A DNA stretch of 64,000 bases from Sulfidibacterium sp036244975. GTDB taxonomy: Bacteria; Bacteroidota; Bacteroidia; Bacteroidales; F082. The DNA is taken from positions 1 through 64,000 of the forward strand of contig BTTE01000004.1 in the NCBI GenBank assembly GCA_036244975.1, read 5' to 3'. Positions within the stretch are counted from its first letter, which is position 1. Each line of letters opens with the position of its first letter. The notes below the pieces were generated by a model. The model saw nothing but the letters and a program-made list of their open reading frames with translations. It was not told where the DNA came from and ran no database searches. Position numbers and translations under genes: made by a program. Below, in pieces: positions 23,504 through 34,300 of the stretch.

Positions 23504-24946
23504 ATGTCAACCGTTTATCACAGCCGTGAAATCACCATCGGAAAGCTCCGCCTTGGGGGTCGGCAACCTGTTTTTATCCAAAGCATGGCCAACACGCCGA
23601 CCATGGACACCGAAACCACGGTTGCCCAAATCATCCGTCTGACGGAAGCCGGTTGCGAGCTGGTACGCATTACGGCAGCCAACGTGAAAGAAGCGGAAAA
23701 TCTTAAAAATATCCGGAAAGGCCTGCAGAAAATGGGCGTAGACATTCCACTCATTGCAGATATTCATTTTCAACCCAAAGCAGCAGAGGTTGCCGCCGGA
23801 ATCGTGGAAAAAGTACGTATCAATCCGGGAAATTATTCCGGTTCACATCACAAAGCAAAAAAATATTCCGAAGCAGCTTACCGCAAAGAGCTGGATGAAA
23901 CGGCAAAAAACCTGAAACCGTTGCTGAACATTTGCAAACATCACGGTACTGCTATCCGGATCGGTATCAACCACGGCTCCCTCTCCGACCGCATTTTGTA
24001 CAAATACGGCAATACCGCAGAAGGACTGGTAGCTTCGGCCATGGAATTTATCCGGATATGCCGGAAAAATGGTTTTGAAAAGCTGATTATTTCCTTGAAA
24101 TCCAGCGATGTACAAACCATGATAGGCGCCAACCGGTTGATGGTACGGGAAATGCAAAAGCAGGGAATGGATTATCCTTTGCATCTCGGCGTTACCGAGG
24201 CGGGCAACGGAGCTGAAGGCCGGATAAAATCGGCCATGGGCATCGGTACATTGCTGGCCGAAGGCATTGGCGACGCCATCCGTGTTTCGCTTACAGAAGT
24301 TCCTGAAAAGGAAATCCCGGTGGCCCGCCGGCTGGTAGAACTTTATGGAAGGCGAGCCACAAAACCGGATGTAAAGGCAAAGATACAATACCTGAAATCC
24401 GGAGAAATACCCGGGCACCAACGTTCGGCTGTGGCTTTTTTTGATGTAACCAAAAACTTTCCGGAGGAAACAGCGGTAATCCTCCTATCCTATCCCGGAC
24501 TACAGGCGGAGGACCTGGTGCTTTGTGTACCGGTGGATTTCAACCTCGCTTACGGAAATAAAAAAGCGGATGGTTTGCTTATCGCAAATGGTCCGTCCGG
24601 CGATAACCGGCATCTCAGAGGACTGGCTTTGGAGGTTTTGCAGGCGCGGGGATTACGTTATTCAAAAACTGAATTTGTTGCCTGTCCTTCCTGCGGACGC
24701 ACACTTTTCGATATTGAAAAAGTACTGGAAAAAGTAAAAAAACGATTGGGAAATATTAAAGGATTAAAAATTGCCGTGATGGGTTGTTTGGTGAACGGCC
24801 CGGGAGAAATGGCCGGTGCCGATTACGGTTTTGTGGGTGCTGCCCCGGGAAAAGTAAACCTTTACAAAAGTGAGAAAATCCTTTTCGGAAATCTGCCTGA
24901 AGAAGAGGCGCTGGACCGGCTGGAAGAACTGATTCGGGAAAGATAA
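23504..24946 (+). CDS. ispG: 4-hydroxy-3-methylbut-2-enyl diphosphate synthase IspG
   Basis: 480 residues. The N-terminal TIM barrel (SREITIGKLRLGG, SMANTPTMD, LIADIHFQP, KVRINPGNY) is followed by a spacer domain and the C-terminal cluster domain with CPSCGRT and VMGCLVNGPGEM, whose three Cys and one Glu bind the [4Fe-4S]. It performs the penultimate MEP-pathway step (MEcPP to HMBPP). The length lies between the two-domain E. coli form (about 372) and the long insert form common in Bacteroidota and plants (about 600 or more), so the inserted middle domain seems shortened. It ends flush against the convergent epimerase gene with no spacer. Confidence 0.94.
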   Translation: MSTVYHSREITIGKLRLGGRQPVFIQSMANTPTMDTETTVAQIIRLTEAGCELVRITAANVKEAENLKNIRKGLQKMGVDIPLIADIHFQPKAAEVAAGIVEKVRINPGNYSGSHHKAKKYSEAAYRKELDETAKNLKPLLNICKHHGTAIRIGINHGSLSDRILYKYGNTAEGLVASAMEFIRICRKNGFEKLIISLKSSDVQTMIGANRLMVREMQKQGMDYPLHLGVTEAGNGAEGRIKSAMGIGTLLAEGIGDAIRVSLTEVPEKEIPVARRLVELYGRRATKPDVKAKIQYLKSGEIPGHQRSAVAFFDVTKNFPEETAVILLSYPGLQAEDLVLCVPVDFNLAYGNKKADGLLIANGPSGDNRHLRGLALEVLQARGLRYSKTEFVACPSCGRTLFDIEKVLEKVKKRLGNIKGLKIAVMGCLVNGPGEMAGADYGFVGAAPGKVNLYKSEKILFGNLPEEEALDRLEELIRER

Positions 24947-25954
24947 CTACCTGTATTTCAAAAATATTTCAGCCGTTTTTTCAATACTTCCGGCCATGGG
25001 AGTAAAATGCATTCCCGTAGCTTTCACAAATTTTTCATTGCTGTAATGGTAGATGCTGTTGGCGGTTCTTGCAGTCTGTTTTGTTACCAACGGACTTTTT
25101 CCTGTAAAGAACGACCCGGCTCTCAGCATGCGCCAGCCCAGCTCACTCAAAAACTTCCCGGCTTTGTATTTAGGTGCTTCTACTCCCAGCGAACGAGCCA
25201 TCATGTCAAATGTTTGTTGGTAACTCAGGTTTTCGCCGTTTAGGATAAACCGCTCTCCGGAATACTTTCCTTCCATCAGTAAAATCATAGCTTTGGCCAC
25301 GTCATTCACATCCACGTAACCGTTGACTCCGCGGGTATAAAACTTTAATCCGTTATAAACCGTCTGAAACATTCTTGAGCTGCCCGTATTAAAATTCCCG
25401 GCGCCAAGAATGATAGCGGGGTTTACAATGACAGCCTTGATTCCTTCGGCTATGCCGCGCCATACTTCACGCTCTGCTTCATGCTTACTGATGGCGTATG
25501 AAGAAGCCTTTTGCCCGTTTTTCCATTCGGTCTTTTCAGTAATTACACCTTCTATACCGGCACGCCCCAAAGCGGCCACCGAGCTCACATAACAAAGTTT
25601 TTTAATTTTTTTCTCAAGACAGGCATTCACCACGTTGGCTGTTCCGGCAATATTAGTTTCCAGAATTTCAGCCTCATCCTGGGGGTCAAAAGAAACCATG
25701 GCCGCTGTGTGATACACTTTTTCAATCCCATCCATCGCCTGCAAAAGGGAATCAATATCCAGGATATCTCCTTCTATCCATTCAATTCTTGAATAGTATT
25801 TTTCCGGTTGTGAAGTGTAAAATGAAAAGATTTTTTCGGTCTGACTAATGGAAGACGTCGCGCGCCGCAACACCCGCACTTTTTCCTCTTTTTGCGTTAA
25901 TTGATACAGCAAATGTGCACCTACAAGACCTGTTCCTCCGGTTACTAAAATCAT
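24947..25954 (-). CDS. NAD(P)-dependent epimerase/dehydratase-like SDR
   Basis: 335 residues, extended short-chain dehydrogenase. The dinucleotide motif TGGTGLVGAHL is at the N terminus, DILD and HTAAMVSFDP follow, and the catalytic YxxxK is SYAISKHEAE after VSSVAALG. The NPAIILGAG and NGYVDVNDVAKA segments match dihydroflavonol-4-reductase-like members. Substrate unknown. Its stop codon abuts the ispG stop (convergent, zero spacer). Confidence 0.88.
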   Translation of the reverse strand: MILVTGGTGLVGAHLLYQLTQKEEKVRVLRRATSSISQTEKIFSFYTSQPEKYYSRIEWIEGDILDIDSLLQAMDGIEKVYHTAAMVSFDPQDEAEILETNIAGTANVVNACLEKKIKKLCYVSSVAALGRAGIEGVITEKTEWKNGQKASSYAISKHEAEREVWRGIAEGIKAVIVNPAIILGAGNFNTGSSRMFQTVYNGLKFYTRGVNGYVDVNDVAKAMILLMEGKYSGERFILNGENLSYQQTFDMMARSLGVEAPKYKAGKFLSELGWRMLRAGSFFTGKSPLVTKQTARTANSIYHYSNEKFVKATGMHFTPMAGSIEKTAEIFLKYR

Positions 25955-25997
25955 GAAGGCTAAATTAGTTTATTTTATCTTTGGGAAAAGCGTTCTA

Positions 25998-27337
25998 TCA
26001 CCGGATAAATTTACGAATAAAAATATGGCCGGCTGTTTCAACACGGATAATATAAAGTCCGGGCTTAAACTGTGACGTATTGATTCTCAGCTTATCGTTA
26101 TTTGTTTCTGTTTCATACATGCCTCTGCCGCTTAGATCGAAAATGGCAACTTGTTTTTGCCGATACGCCGGTTGTTGAAATTGCAAATCAAGAAATTGCC
26201 GGGAAGGTACCGGACCCATGCTAAAATACGCGCAATACTATCGCCTTTAATATATTCGTTAGCGAGATAATCGGCATAAGTGGCAAAACCTTCATTCACC
26301 CATATGTCGCTCCAGTCGGCACAAGTAACATTATCGCCAAACCACATGTGTCCCAGTTCGTGAGCCACAAGGTCAAATCCGAAATTTCCGAGGGTAGTCA
26401 TGGTTTGGTGTTCCATTCCGCCGGCCAGCTCAGTAAGGCTTTGGCCGTATTTCTCCTTACGGAAAGGATATGGACCAAACAATTTAACATAAAGTTCAAT
26501 GAATTTTGCTGTTTCTGTGATTTGGTTCCTGTGTTGGTTGAGATAGTTATCCGAATTATAAATAAAATTTTGAACCAAAACAGAATCGCCGGCCGGACTG
26601 TCAGGATGGGCATAAAAACTAAAATCTCTGTAATCGGCTACAGCGTAAGAAAGCAAATAGTAATCAATGGGATATTTCGTTTTCCATTCAAAACGTTTTT
26701 TCCCTCCGGGGAGTTCGGTAATTGCAGTCAGCAAACCCTCCGAACCAGCCATATAATTGCTGTCAACCGTAAGAAATACCCAGGCCGAATCGGCTTTGTC
26801 TTTCAAATCCTCCTTTACGGGAAACCAGGTTTTTGCTGCAAAAGGTTCGGATAGTGTCCAGGTTACCTGTTTTTTCCATATTTTGTTGTATGCTGTGGAA
26901 ACACCGGAAAAAAAACCACCTGTGGGGGATGTACCGTGGTAATAAATCTTAACGGAAAAATGTGATCCTTTGTTTTGAATCGGGGTTACAGGGAAAAGAA
27001 TATTGTCCGCATTCCGAACAGGTTTATTTAGCTTTTCTCCATCTAAAAACGCAGAATCTATCGACATTTCCGGGATTAGCTCCACAGCAAATGTATCCAG
27101 TTTGTCCACCAGGGTAGAAGCGCCAATAGTTACATTTCCACTCACGAAAGTCGAAGTCGGGCTCACCGAAATATCCAGTCCGTAAAAATGGACATCGTAA
27201 TCGAAAAGGAATTTACTTTGCCAGGAATATTCCGGATTGAACGCCTGTTGTTTGAACATTTCAAATGTTTGGTGTTGCTGTGCCGAAGCACAAAAACCAG
27301 TGAAAATAAAAAGCAGGAGAAGTGATTTTCGTAACAT
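25998..27337 (-). pseudogene. M1-family T9SS metallopeptidase, internally deleted
   Basis: The 5' frame (27337-26132) starts with a signal peptide (LLLLFIFTGFCASA) and an M1 aminopeptidase fold, including GGMEHQTM (the GxMEN-type substrate motif) and zinc site HELGHMWFGDNV followed by NEGFATYADYL with the third ligand. Soon after, the frame loses similarity and stops. A second frame (26219-25998) encodes a T9SS sorting domain, VAIFDLSGRGMY...GLYIIRVETAGHIFIRKFIR. Normal proteins of this type are about 600-700 residues, so roughly 200 residues between the catalytic helix and the tail are missing and the frames do not join. The gene is therefore a remnant created by deletion plus frameshift. 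Confidence 0.8.
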
Positions 27338-27468
27338 TGTGGTATATTATCTTTCAAAAGTAATGAAAAAAGAAATACACGATTTTTATCCTCAGGCAGT
27401 AACCTTAACCATAAATTGGTGTATAACCAGAAAATTTTAGTAATTACACCGATATTAGAGTAGCTATC

Positions 27469-27936
27469 ATGGATAAAACAGACAATTATCGCTTAAACAT
27501 TGATTATAAAGCGATTAGCTCTACTGAGAAATACATTGAGATTTTGTTTCGCCAATGGTCAATCAATGAGATTTATCTCGGGAACATCGTAATCTCCTTT
27601 TCCAACCTTATTCATTTATTATTGAAGTATCAGAGAGGCGGGGAAGTTGACATTACGACTCAACTGAAAAATGAAGAAATTTCCTTTGAATTTGCCGGAA
27701 TCGCTGTTCCGGTTCTCAAACTTTTTTTAAAGGAATACCTCCTGCAGGATGTTCTGGATAATACCACACAATCTGTTTTTTTAATACAAAAAGTTGCCGA
27801 CGAAATTTCAGTGGAAGACGAAAATTTGATTTTAAAATTTACTATCGGTGCCTTACCGGAAACTTACCTTAACAGCCGGAAGCAATCCCTGGAAAATTAC
27901 CATCAAAACACCCCGCAAAAGACTTTAAATGATTGA
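27469..27936 (+). CDS. Degenerate anti-sigma/HATPase-like protein (conserved ybeY neighbour)
   Basis: 155 residues without a strong family match by eye. The segment SSTEKYIEILFRQWSINEIY, then LGNIVISFSNLIHLLLKY resembles the N-box helix of small serine/threonine anti-sigma ATPases, whose usual E-x-x-N-N residues are replaced here. No glycine-rich ATP lid is seen. Small ATP-binding proteins often precede ybeY in Bacteroidota, so this may be a divergent, perhaps non-ATP-binding member; function unknown. Its stop overlaps the ybeY start by 8 bases, so they are translationally coupled. Confidence 0.55.
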   Translation: MDKTDNYRLNIDYKAISSTEKYIEILFRQWSINEIYLGNIVISFSNLIHLLLKYQRGGEVDITTQLKNEEISFEFAGIAVPVLKLFLKEYLLQDVLDNTTQSVFLIQKVADEISVEDENLILKFTIGALPETYLNSRKQSLENYHQNTPQKTLND

Positions 27937-28351
27937 TTACCAGTTAGATAATGTTTCCCGACTCGTTGTCGATCCCAATACTTATTTTTCCTGGATAAAA
28001 CAAACCATTCAGGGAGAAAATCATCAACCGGGAAATATTTTCTATCACTTTTGCAGTGATGAATTTTTACTGAAAATAAATCGGGAGTATCTTCAGCACG
28101 ATTGGCTCACCGATATCATCACCTTTCCGTTATCAACCAGGCCTGAGATCATTTCAGGCGAAATTTTTATCAGTATTGATCGTGTATGCGAAAATGCTTT
28201 TGCATTACAAACGAGTTTTGAACGAGAGTTTACCCGGGTTCTGATTCATGGGGTGTTACACTTGTTAGGCTACGACGACCATACGGACGAAGAAAAACGC
28301 ATTATACGCTCCAAAGAGGATTATTACCTATCTTTGCTGCCGCAAAAATAG
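27929..28351 (+). CDS. ybeY: Endoribonuclease YbeY
   Basis: 140 residues. The zinc site is HGVLHLLGYDDH, the H-x3-H-x5-H metallo-hydrolase motif, preceded by the TDIITFPL segment. YbeY processes 16S rRNA 3' ends and takes part in 70S quality control. It sits between the degenerate ATPase-like gene (overlapping) and mnmG; the first parS-like site starts four bases after its stop codon. Confidence 0.93.
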   Translation: MIDYQLDNVSRLVVDPNTYFSWIKQTIQGENHQPGNIFYHFCSDEFLLKINREYLQHDWLTDIITFPLSTRPEIISGEIFISIDRVCENAFALQTSFEREFTRVLIHGVLHLLGYDDHTDEEKRIIRSKEDYYLSLLPQK

Positions 28352-28354
28352 TTG

Positions 28355-28370
28355 TGTTTCACGTGGAACA
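28355..28370. promoter_or_regulatory. parS-like ParB-binding site 1
   Basis: The reverse complement reads TGTTCCACGTGAAACA, which fits the widely conserved bacterial parS consensus TGTTNCACGTGAAACA. It lies in the 21-base gap before mnmG. Confidence 0.85.
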
Positions 28371-28372
28371 TT

Positions 28373-30247
28373 ATGGGAATGTTTGAAAAATATGACGTCA
28401 TTGTTGTGGGCGCAGGACATGCCGGATCGGAAGCGGCGGCGGCGGCGGCAAACCTTGGTTCAAAGGTACTGCTCATAACCATGAACCTGAATGCCATTGC
28501 ACAAATGTCGTGTAATCCGGCTATGGGTGGCATTGCCAAAGGACAAATCGTTCGTGAAATAGATGCTATGGGCGGCTGTTCCGGACTTGTAACTGACAAA
28601 TCGATGATTCAGTTCAGGATGCTAAACAAGTCCAAAGGTCCGGCTATGTGGAGCCCGCGGGCACAAAGCGACCGTATGCTTTTTTCAGCCACCTGGCGAC
28701 ACATGCTGGAAGAAACCCCAAATCTTGATTTCTGGCAGGACACTGTCGTTAGCTTACTCATTAAAAGCGACGCGGTATATGGTGTAAAAACAGCCATGGG
28801 CATCGAAATAAAATCAAAAATCGTGATTTTAACCAACGGGACGTTTCTAAACGGAAAAATTCATATCGGGACAAAGCAGTTTGCCGGTGGCCGTATGGGT
28901 GATCCTGCGAGCTACGGACTAAGCGACGAGCTAAAATCACTGGGGTTTGAAACCGGACGTTTGAAAACTGGAACACCGGTTCGTGTAGATGGCCGCACCA
29001 TCGACTTTTCAAAAATGGAAGAACAAAAAGGAGATGAAAATCCGGAAAATTTTTCCTTCCTTGAAAAAACCAAACTAACCGAACAACGCAGCTGCTGGAT
29101 TACCTACACCTCGCCAAAAGTTCACGACGCACTCAAACTGGGGTTTGCAGATTCCCCCATGTTTGCCGGAAGAATTCAGGGTGTGGGGCCGCGTTATTGT
29201 CCTTCAATAGAAGATAAAATCGAACGTTTTTCTGACAAAAGTCGTCACCAGTTATTTGTGGAACCCGAAGGCTGGAATACCATCGAATATTACGTTAACG
29301 GTTTTTCTTCCTCCTTACCGGATTACATTCAGCTGAAAGCATTGAAAGAAATTCCCGGTTTTGAAAAGGCAAAAATCTTCCGGCCCGGTTATGCCATCGA
29401 ATACGATTATTTTCCCCCTACGCAATTAAATTACAGTCTGGAAACCAAGACCATGAAAAACCTGTTTTTCGCAGGTCAAATTAACGGGACCACCGGTTAC
29501 GAAGAAGCTGCAGCACAAGGACTAATGGCCGGTATCAACGCACATCTAAAAATACAAAATTCAGAGCCTTTTGTGCTGAAACGTTCTGAAGCCTACATCG
29601 GCGTTTTGATTGATGACCTCGTAACTAAGGGTGTGGACGAGCCTTACCGCATGTTTACCTCACGCGCAGAACACCGCATATTATTACGCCAGGACAACGC
29701 CGACAAACGGCTGACAGAAAAAGCATACAAATTAGGACTGGCTTCGGAGAAACGCTATCGGAAATACAAGCAAAAAGAAGAAAAAGTCGAAAAGCTAATA
29801 CGTTTCGTTTACGAGGAAGGGATAAGTCCGGCAGAGGTTAACACTGCTTTGGAAAAAAGCAACACAGCGCCATTAAAACAAAAAGTAAAGCTTGCCATGG
29901 TTTTATTGCGACCCCAGGTAAATTTGGATTTACTGATTTCTGCGAATACAAAACTTCAAAATTTTGTAACGGAAAACAACCTGTTTAAAGAAGTAATGCG
30001 GTCTGCTGAAATACAAATCAAATACGAAGGCTATATCAAAAAAGAGGAAGACATAGCCGGAAAATTAGATAAATTCGAGAACATTATTTTGAAGGAGGAT
30101 TTCAATTACAACAAGCTTACCTCAATTTCGTATGAAGCAAGGGAAAAACTGACAAAAATCAAGCCGAAAACCATTGGCCAGGCTTCCAGAATCAGTGGCG
30201 TTTCCCCATCTGACATAAATGTTTTACTGGTTTATTTAGGTCGTTAA
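28373..30247 (+). CDS. mnmG: tRNA uridine 5-carboxymethylaminomethyl modification enzyme MnmG (GidA)
   Basis: 624 residues. The FAD-binding GAGHAGSEAAAAAA motif at the N terminus, SCNPAMGGIAKGQIVREIDAMGG, TGTFLNGKIHIG, and the C-terminal helical domain ending SRISGVSPSDINVLLVYL are characteristic. With MnmE it installs cmnm5 groups on wobble U34 of several tRNAs. The ATG at 28373 (or 28379) is chosen; the GTG at 28352 lies inside the parS-like site. mnmG is near the replication origin in many bacteria, fitting the two flanking parS-like sites. Confidence 0.96.
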   Translation: MGMFEKYDVIVVGAGHAGSEAAAAAANLGSKVLLITMNLNAIAQMSCNPAMGGIAKGQIVREIDAMGGCSGLVTDKSMIQFRMLNKSKGPAMWSPRAQSDRMLFSATWRHMLEETPNLDFWQDTVVSLLIKSDAVYGVKTAMGIEIKSKIVILTNGTFLNGKIHIGTKQFAGGRMGDPASYGLSDELKSLGFETGRLKTGTPVRVDGRTIDFSKMEEQKGDENPENFSFLEKTKLTEQRSCWITYTSPKVHDALKLGFADSPMFAGRIQGVGPRYCPSIEDKIERFSDKSRHQLFVEPEGWNTIEYYVNGFSSSLPDYIQLKALKEIPGFEKAKIFRPGYAIEYDYFPPTQLNYSLETKTMKNLFFAGQINGTTGYEEAAAQGLMAGINAHLKIQNSEPFVLKRSEAYIGVLIDDLVTKGVDEPYRMFTSRAEHRILLRQDNADKRLTEKAYKLGLASEKRYRKYKQKEEKVEKLIRFVYEEGISPAEVNTALEKSNTAPLKQKVKLAMVLLRPQVNLDLLISANTKLQNFVTENNLFKEVMRSAEIQIKYEGYIKKEEDIAGKLDKFENIILKEDFNYNKLTSISYEAREKLTKIKPKTIGQASRISGVSPSDINVLLVYLGR

Positions 30248-30254
30248 AAAGAAA

Positions 30255-30270
30255 TGTTTCACGTGAAACA
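30255..30270. promoter_or_regulatory. parS-like ParB-binding site 2
   Basis: TGTTTCACGTGAAACA, a perfect 16-bp palindrome matching the parS consensus. It is exactly 1900 bases from site 1, and the next gene starts 7 bases later. Confidence 0.92.
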
Positions 30271-30276
30271 ATTACT

Positions 30277-31164
30277 ATGAAAACAGCTACATCTTGTCCG
30301 GTTTGTGATTCAAAAAATATTTTCAAAAAATCAGATGTGAAGGACTATTTCCTGACACAGGAAAATTTCTCGCTGTGGAAATGCAAAGATTGTAACCTTA
30401 TGTTTACAAACCCACGACCGGAAGATGAAGATTTAGGCCGGTATTATGAGTCGCCGGATTATCTGTCACACAACACCGGCGACAGCGGATTTATGGGCAA
30501 ACTTTACAGGTTTTTGCGCGAAAGGAATATTAAGCGAAAATTCAACATTATCAATAAGCTTATCCCAACCGGTACAATTTTAGATATTGGCTGCGGGACA
30601 GGAGAACTACTCAATTATTTTCAAAAAAATAATTGGCACTGCCGGGGAATAGAACCCAATGTAAAAGCACGAGACTTTGCAAAAGCACAATATGATTTAA
30701 AAGTGGAAGAGGAGTCAGTTATCAAAAATTTTATCCCGGAAAGTTTTGATATTATAACCATGTGGCATGTTCTGGAACATGTACCAGATGTGAACAGAAG
30801 AATGCAGCAGACAAAACAGCTTTTAAAAAAACAAGGTTACCTCATTATCGCCTTACCCAATCCTCTATCCTGGGATGCCCTATTTTATAAAAAATATTGG
30901 GCCGGTTTGGATGTTCCAAGACATCTTTATCATTTTTCTCCGACTGCTTTAAAAAACCTGGCCGATAAACACAATTTACACATTATCAATTGTTTACCAC
31001 TAAAATTAGATGCTTTTTATGTCAGTTTATTAAGCGAACGGTACAAAAAAAATAATTTGGCAACAGCCAAAGCTTTTTTCAATGGTCTCAGGTCTAATAT
31101 AAAAGCATCAAAGAACGGACACTATTCAAGTATTATCTATATTCTGACACACGAGTCCAACTAA
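30277..31164 (+). CDS. Class I SAM-dependent methyltransferase with N-terminal zinc ribbon
   Basis: 295 residues. The N-terminal CPVCDSKN...CKDCNLMFTNPRP forms a four-Cys zinc knuckle; the methyltransferase domain has SAM motif I ILDIGCGTGELLNYF near residue 105, then TMWHVLEHVPD and LIIALPNPLSWD. This architecture is common for small-molecule or sugar/lipid methyltransferases; the target is unknown. It starts just after the second parS-like site and appears to be expressed with or after mnmG. Confidence 0.88.
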   Translation: MKTATSCPVCDSKNIFKKSDVKDYFLTQENFSLWKCKDCNLMFTNPRPEDEDLGRYYESPDYLSHNTGDSGFMGKLYRFLRERNIKRKFNIINKLIPTGTILDIGCGTGELLNYFQKNNWHCRGIEPNVKARDFAKAQYDLKVEEESVIKNFIPESFDIITMWHVLEHVPDVNRRMQQTKQLLKKQGYLIIALPNPLSWDALFYKKYWAGLDVPRHLYHFSPTALKNLADKHNLHIINCLPLKLDAFYVSLLSERYKKNNLATAKAFFNGLRSNIKASKNGHYSSIIYILTHESN

Positions 31165-31308
31165 AATGATTACCCCGGTCATTCTATCCTTAAATTTCCC
31201 GAAAAACAAACCTTAGGAATCAATATTCTTCCCAGGTAATAATGCTCAGCAACTTCAGAAAATCATCATTCAATTTTTACTACTTTTACTTTTCAGAACC
31301 AAAGCATA

Positions 31309-34300
31309 ATGAACAAAAACGGCAGGCATAAATTTTTATCTAAATTTTATCTCTCTTGCGCAGGATTATTCCTCACAATCCTTGCCTTCTACATAGTGTC
31401 GTACACAGCAAGAACGTTTTACAAGCCGCAATCACAGGTTAAAAAGACAGTAAAAACCTTTTATCTAATTGGCACTCAATTTGTTAACACACAGAAAAGA
31501 ATGTTCAATTTGTTTGGTCAAAAAAAAGCACTGGTTTGGAAAAATATTAACGCAGAACTTTCGGACAATCAACAACTTATAGTTGTTAAACGAAACGATT
31601 CCATCATTTACTGGAATAGTAATCAGGTACCCGTGAAGCAAATGTCGTCGATGCTCAATGCCAAAATAAAAATTCTACAATCAAATAAGCATTGGTACAT
31701 CGGCCTGAAGACCCGGAGAAAAAATATTACCATAGCCTCCTTCTATCTGCTATCTGAAAAAAATCTTCCGTATGGTGTCAAAGTCGAAAACAAAAATAAA
31801 ACCGGAAAAGATTATTATCCGCTAAAAGAATTCAATATTTCCGTACAAGTAAAACCGGACATTCTTCCTCAATACCTACTCACCATCCTGTTTTTTCTGT
31901 ATCTTTCAGCTTTTCTGTTTCTGGCACTAATTCTCTATTTAATCTACGAATGGATAGCGCATCGATTACACGAACGGTATTCTTTATTACTTTTTCTCTC
32001 GTTTGCCGTTGACCTGGTAATACTTCGCGCGGCGGAACGCTTCCTGGGGTTTCCGCAGGTACTTACAAATTCTGTTTGGCGCAGCGATCAAATTACAAAC
32101 ATCCCCGGTCTTTCCACCCCCGGAGATTTATTCTTAGATTTCATATTGTTGTGCCTGGTTCTTTTTATGTTTTTCCGCTATTTAAACAGGCAGCAAAAGC
32201 GCTGGAAGAGTAATATTTTTCTAAAAGCTTTCCCGGTTCAGTTTATAACATTTTCTTTCCCGTTATTTCTGTATTACATGGCTGAAAACATTCTGCACAG
32301 CGGGGGATTTGTGTCGCTTTCCGAAAATGTATATTTCAACCGAATCGGAATTATCAGGCTGTTGCTTTTCCTCGTAGTGAACCTGTTGCTATATCCCTGG
32401 TTAAATTCTTTCCTCAGGTTTTTAAAACGAAAAAGTCTCACCTATGTACAATTTTCGGTTTCCTTATTTATAGTGGGAGTAATCTATTTTCTAACACTCC
32501 CTATCGAAAAAACAATAATCTTTTTAACCTTTTCGATCGTCCTGACACTCTCGATGGTTATTTGGTTTTTCGAACGTATCAAAAGGCCGTACATCCACAG
32601 CCTTCTGGCCATACTGTTGCTTTCGGCATCCGCAGCTTATTTGCTCAATGTTAACGGACGGGAGAACCGCAATGCCCATCAACGTTTCACCGCTAATATG
32701 CTTACGCAAAAACAAGATCCTTATCTGCAATACCTTCTTCATAATTTGTCGGGCAAAATATTAAAAGATACCAATGTCATTAAAGTTATAACATCAAAAC
32801 GGGAAAACAAAGAACAATGGGTTACAAACTATTTAAATAAAAAATATTTCCACGGAATGTTATTGGCCTACAGCCGGCAAATTACCCTGTGCGAACCTGG
32901 GCAAAGGCTTGAAATACAGCCCGAAAACAAAGTTGTGGGCTGTGATGCCTTTTTTAATCAACTCCGGGGAAAAGTTGTGTTAAAACGTCCTGATTTCGAG
33001 CTTTCGTTAGTTAACAACACCAGCGAAAGTATTTATTATCTGGCCCGATTTTATTACCCTCAAACACAGACCCGTAAAGTAGGGGTAAACTTGTACATAG
33101 AATTCTTTACCAACATTATTCCAAAAGGATTAGGTTATCCGGAGCTTCTGCAGGATGCATCAGCAAGCCGGTTACATCTTTCCGGCTATTCCTTTGCCTT
33201 TTATCAGCAGGGGAAGCTCGAATACAAATTTGGAGACTTTCTTTTCCCTATTGATCTCACCTATTTTAAAAATGTGCCCGAAAGGAAGTTTTTCACTAAA
33301 GATGCTTACAAGCATTTTTTGTTGCCGGTAAGCAAAAAGGAAATCCTTATCGTAAGTCGGCCACAGCTGAACCTTTCAGGCTGGCTATTGCCCTTTTCCT
33401 TACTTTTTATACTATCAGGAATCGTCCTGTTAATCTATACATCGTTTACCTATGGCAAACAAATTCTCGAAACCTTTCGCTACTCATTCAGCACCCGCCT
33501 GCAATTGACTATCTTTACAACAATGCTTATCGTTTTCCTCACGCTTACAGCCGTTATCCTATACTATTTTAATACGAATAATCGCAATATCATCAGCAAT
33601 AACCTGAAAGAAAAGACCCATTCGGTGCTTATCGAATTACAAGATAAACTGTCATCATCGGGTAGTGTGGGGCTGAAAAACAGGCAGGAAATTCAAATAT
33701 ACCTGCAAAAGTTCTCTATGGTTTTCTTTACAGATATTAATTTATACGACAATGCGGGATGGCTGATTGCCTCTTCGCGACCGGAAATTTTCAACAAAGG
33801 ACTCCAGTCGAAGCTGATGAATCCAAAAGCCTACGAACAAATAGAAAAGAATCACAAACTCTTTTATTTAGGGAAAGAAAAAATAAAAAATGTCAGCTTT
33901 TATTCATCTTACGCTCCATTTATTCTCGACAACGGTAAAGACGTGGGCGTTTTGAACCTACCCTATTTTGCACGACAATATGAGCTTCAGCATTCTTACT
34001 ACCAAATGTTGGCCAACTTGATTAATTTATTTGTAATTACAGGAATGCTGGGAATGCTGCTGATGGTTTATCTATCAAGATTACTCACCCGGCCGCTACA
34101 AATTTTACAACATAAGATCACATCCGTAAGCATCGAAAAGCAAAATGAAAAAATAGAATGGGGTCGAAATGATGAGATTGGGAAACTTATCACTGCTTAC
34201 AATCAAATGGTAGAAAAGCTGGAGGAGAGCGCCCGGCTATTAAAGTATTCAGCCAGAGAAAAAGCCTGGCGCGAAATGGCCCGTCAAATTGCACATGAAA

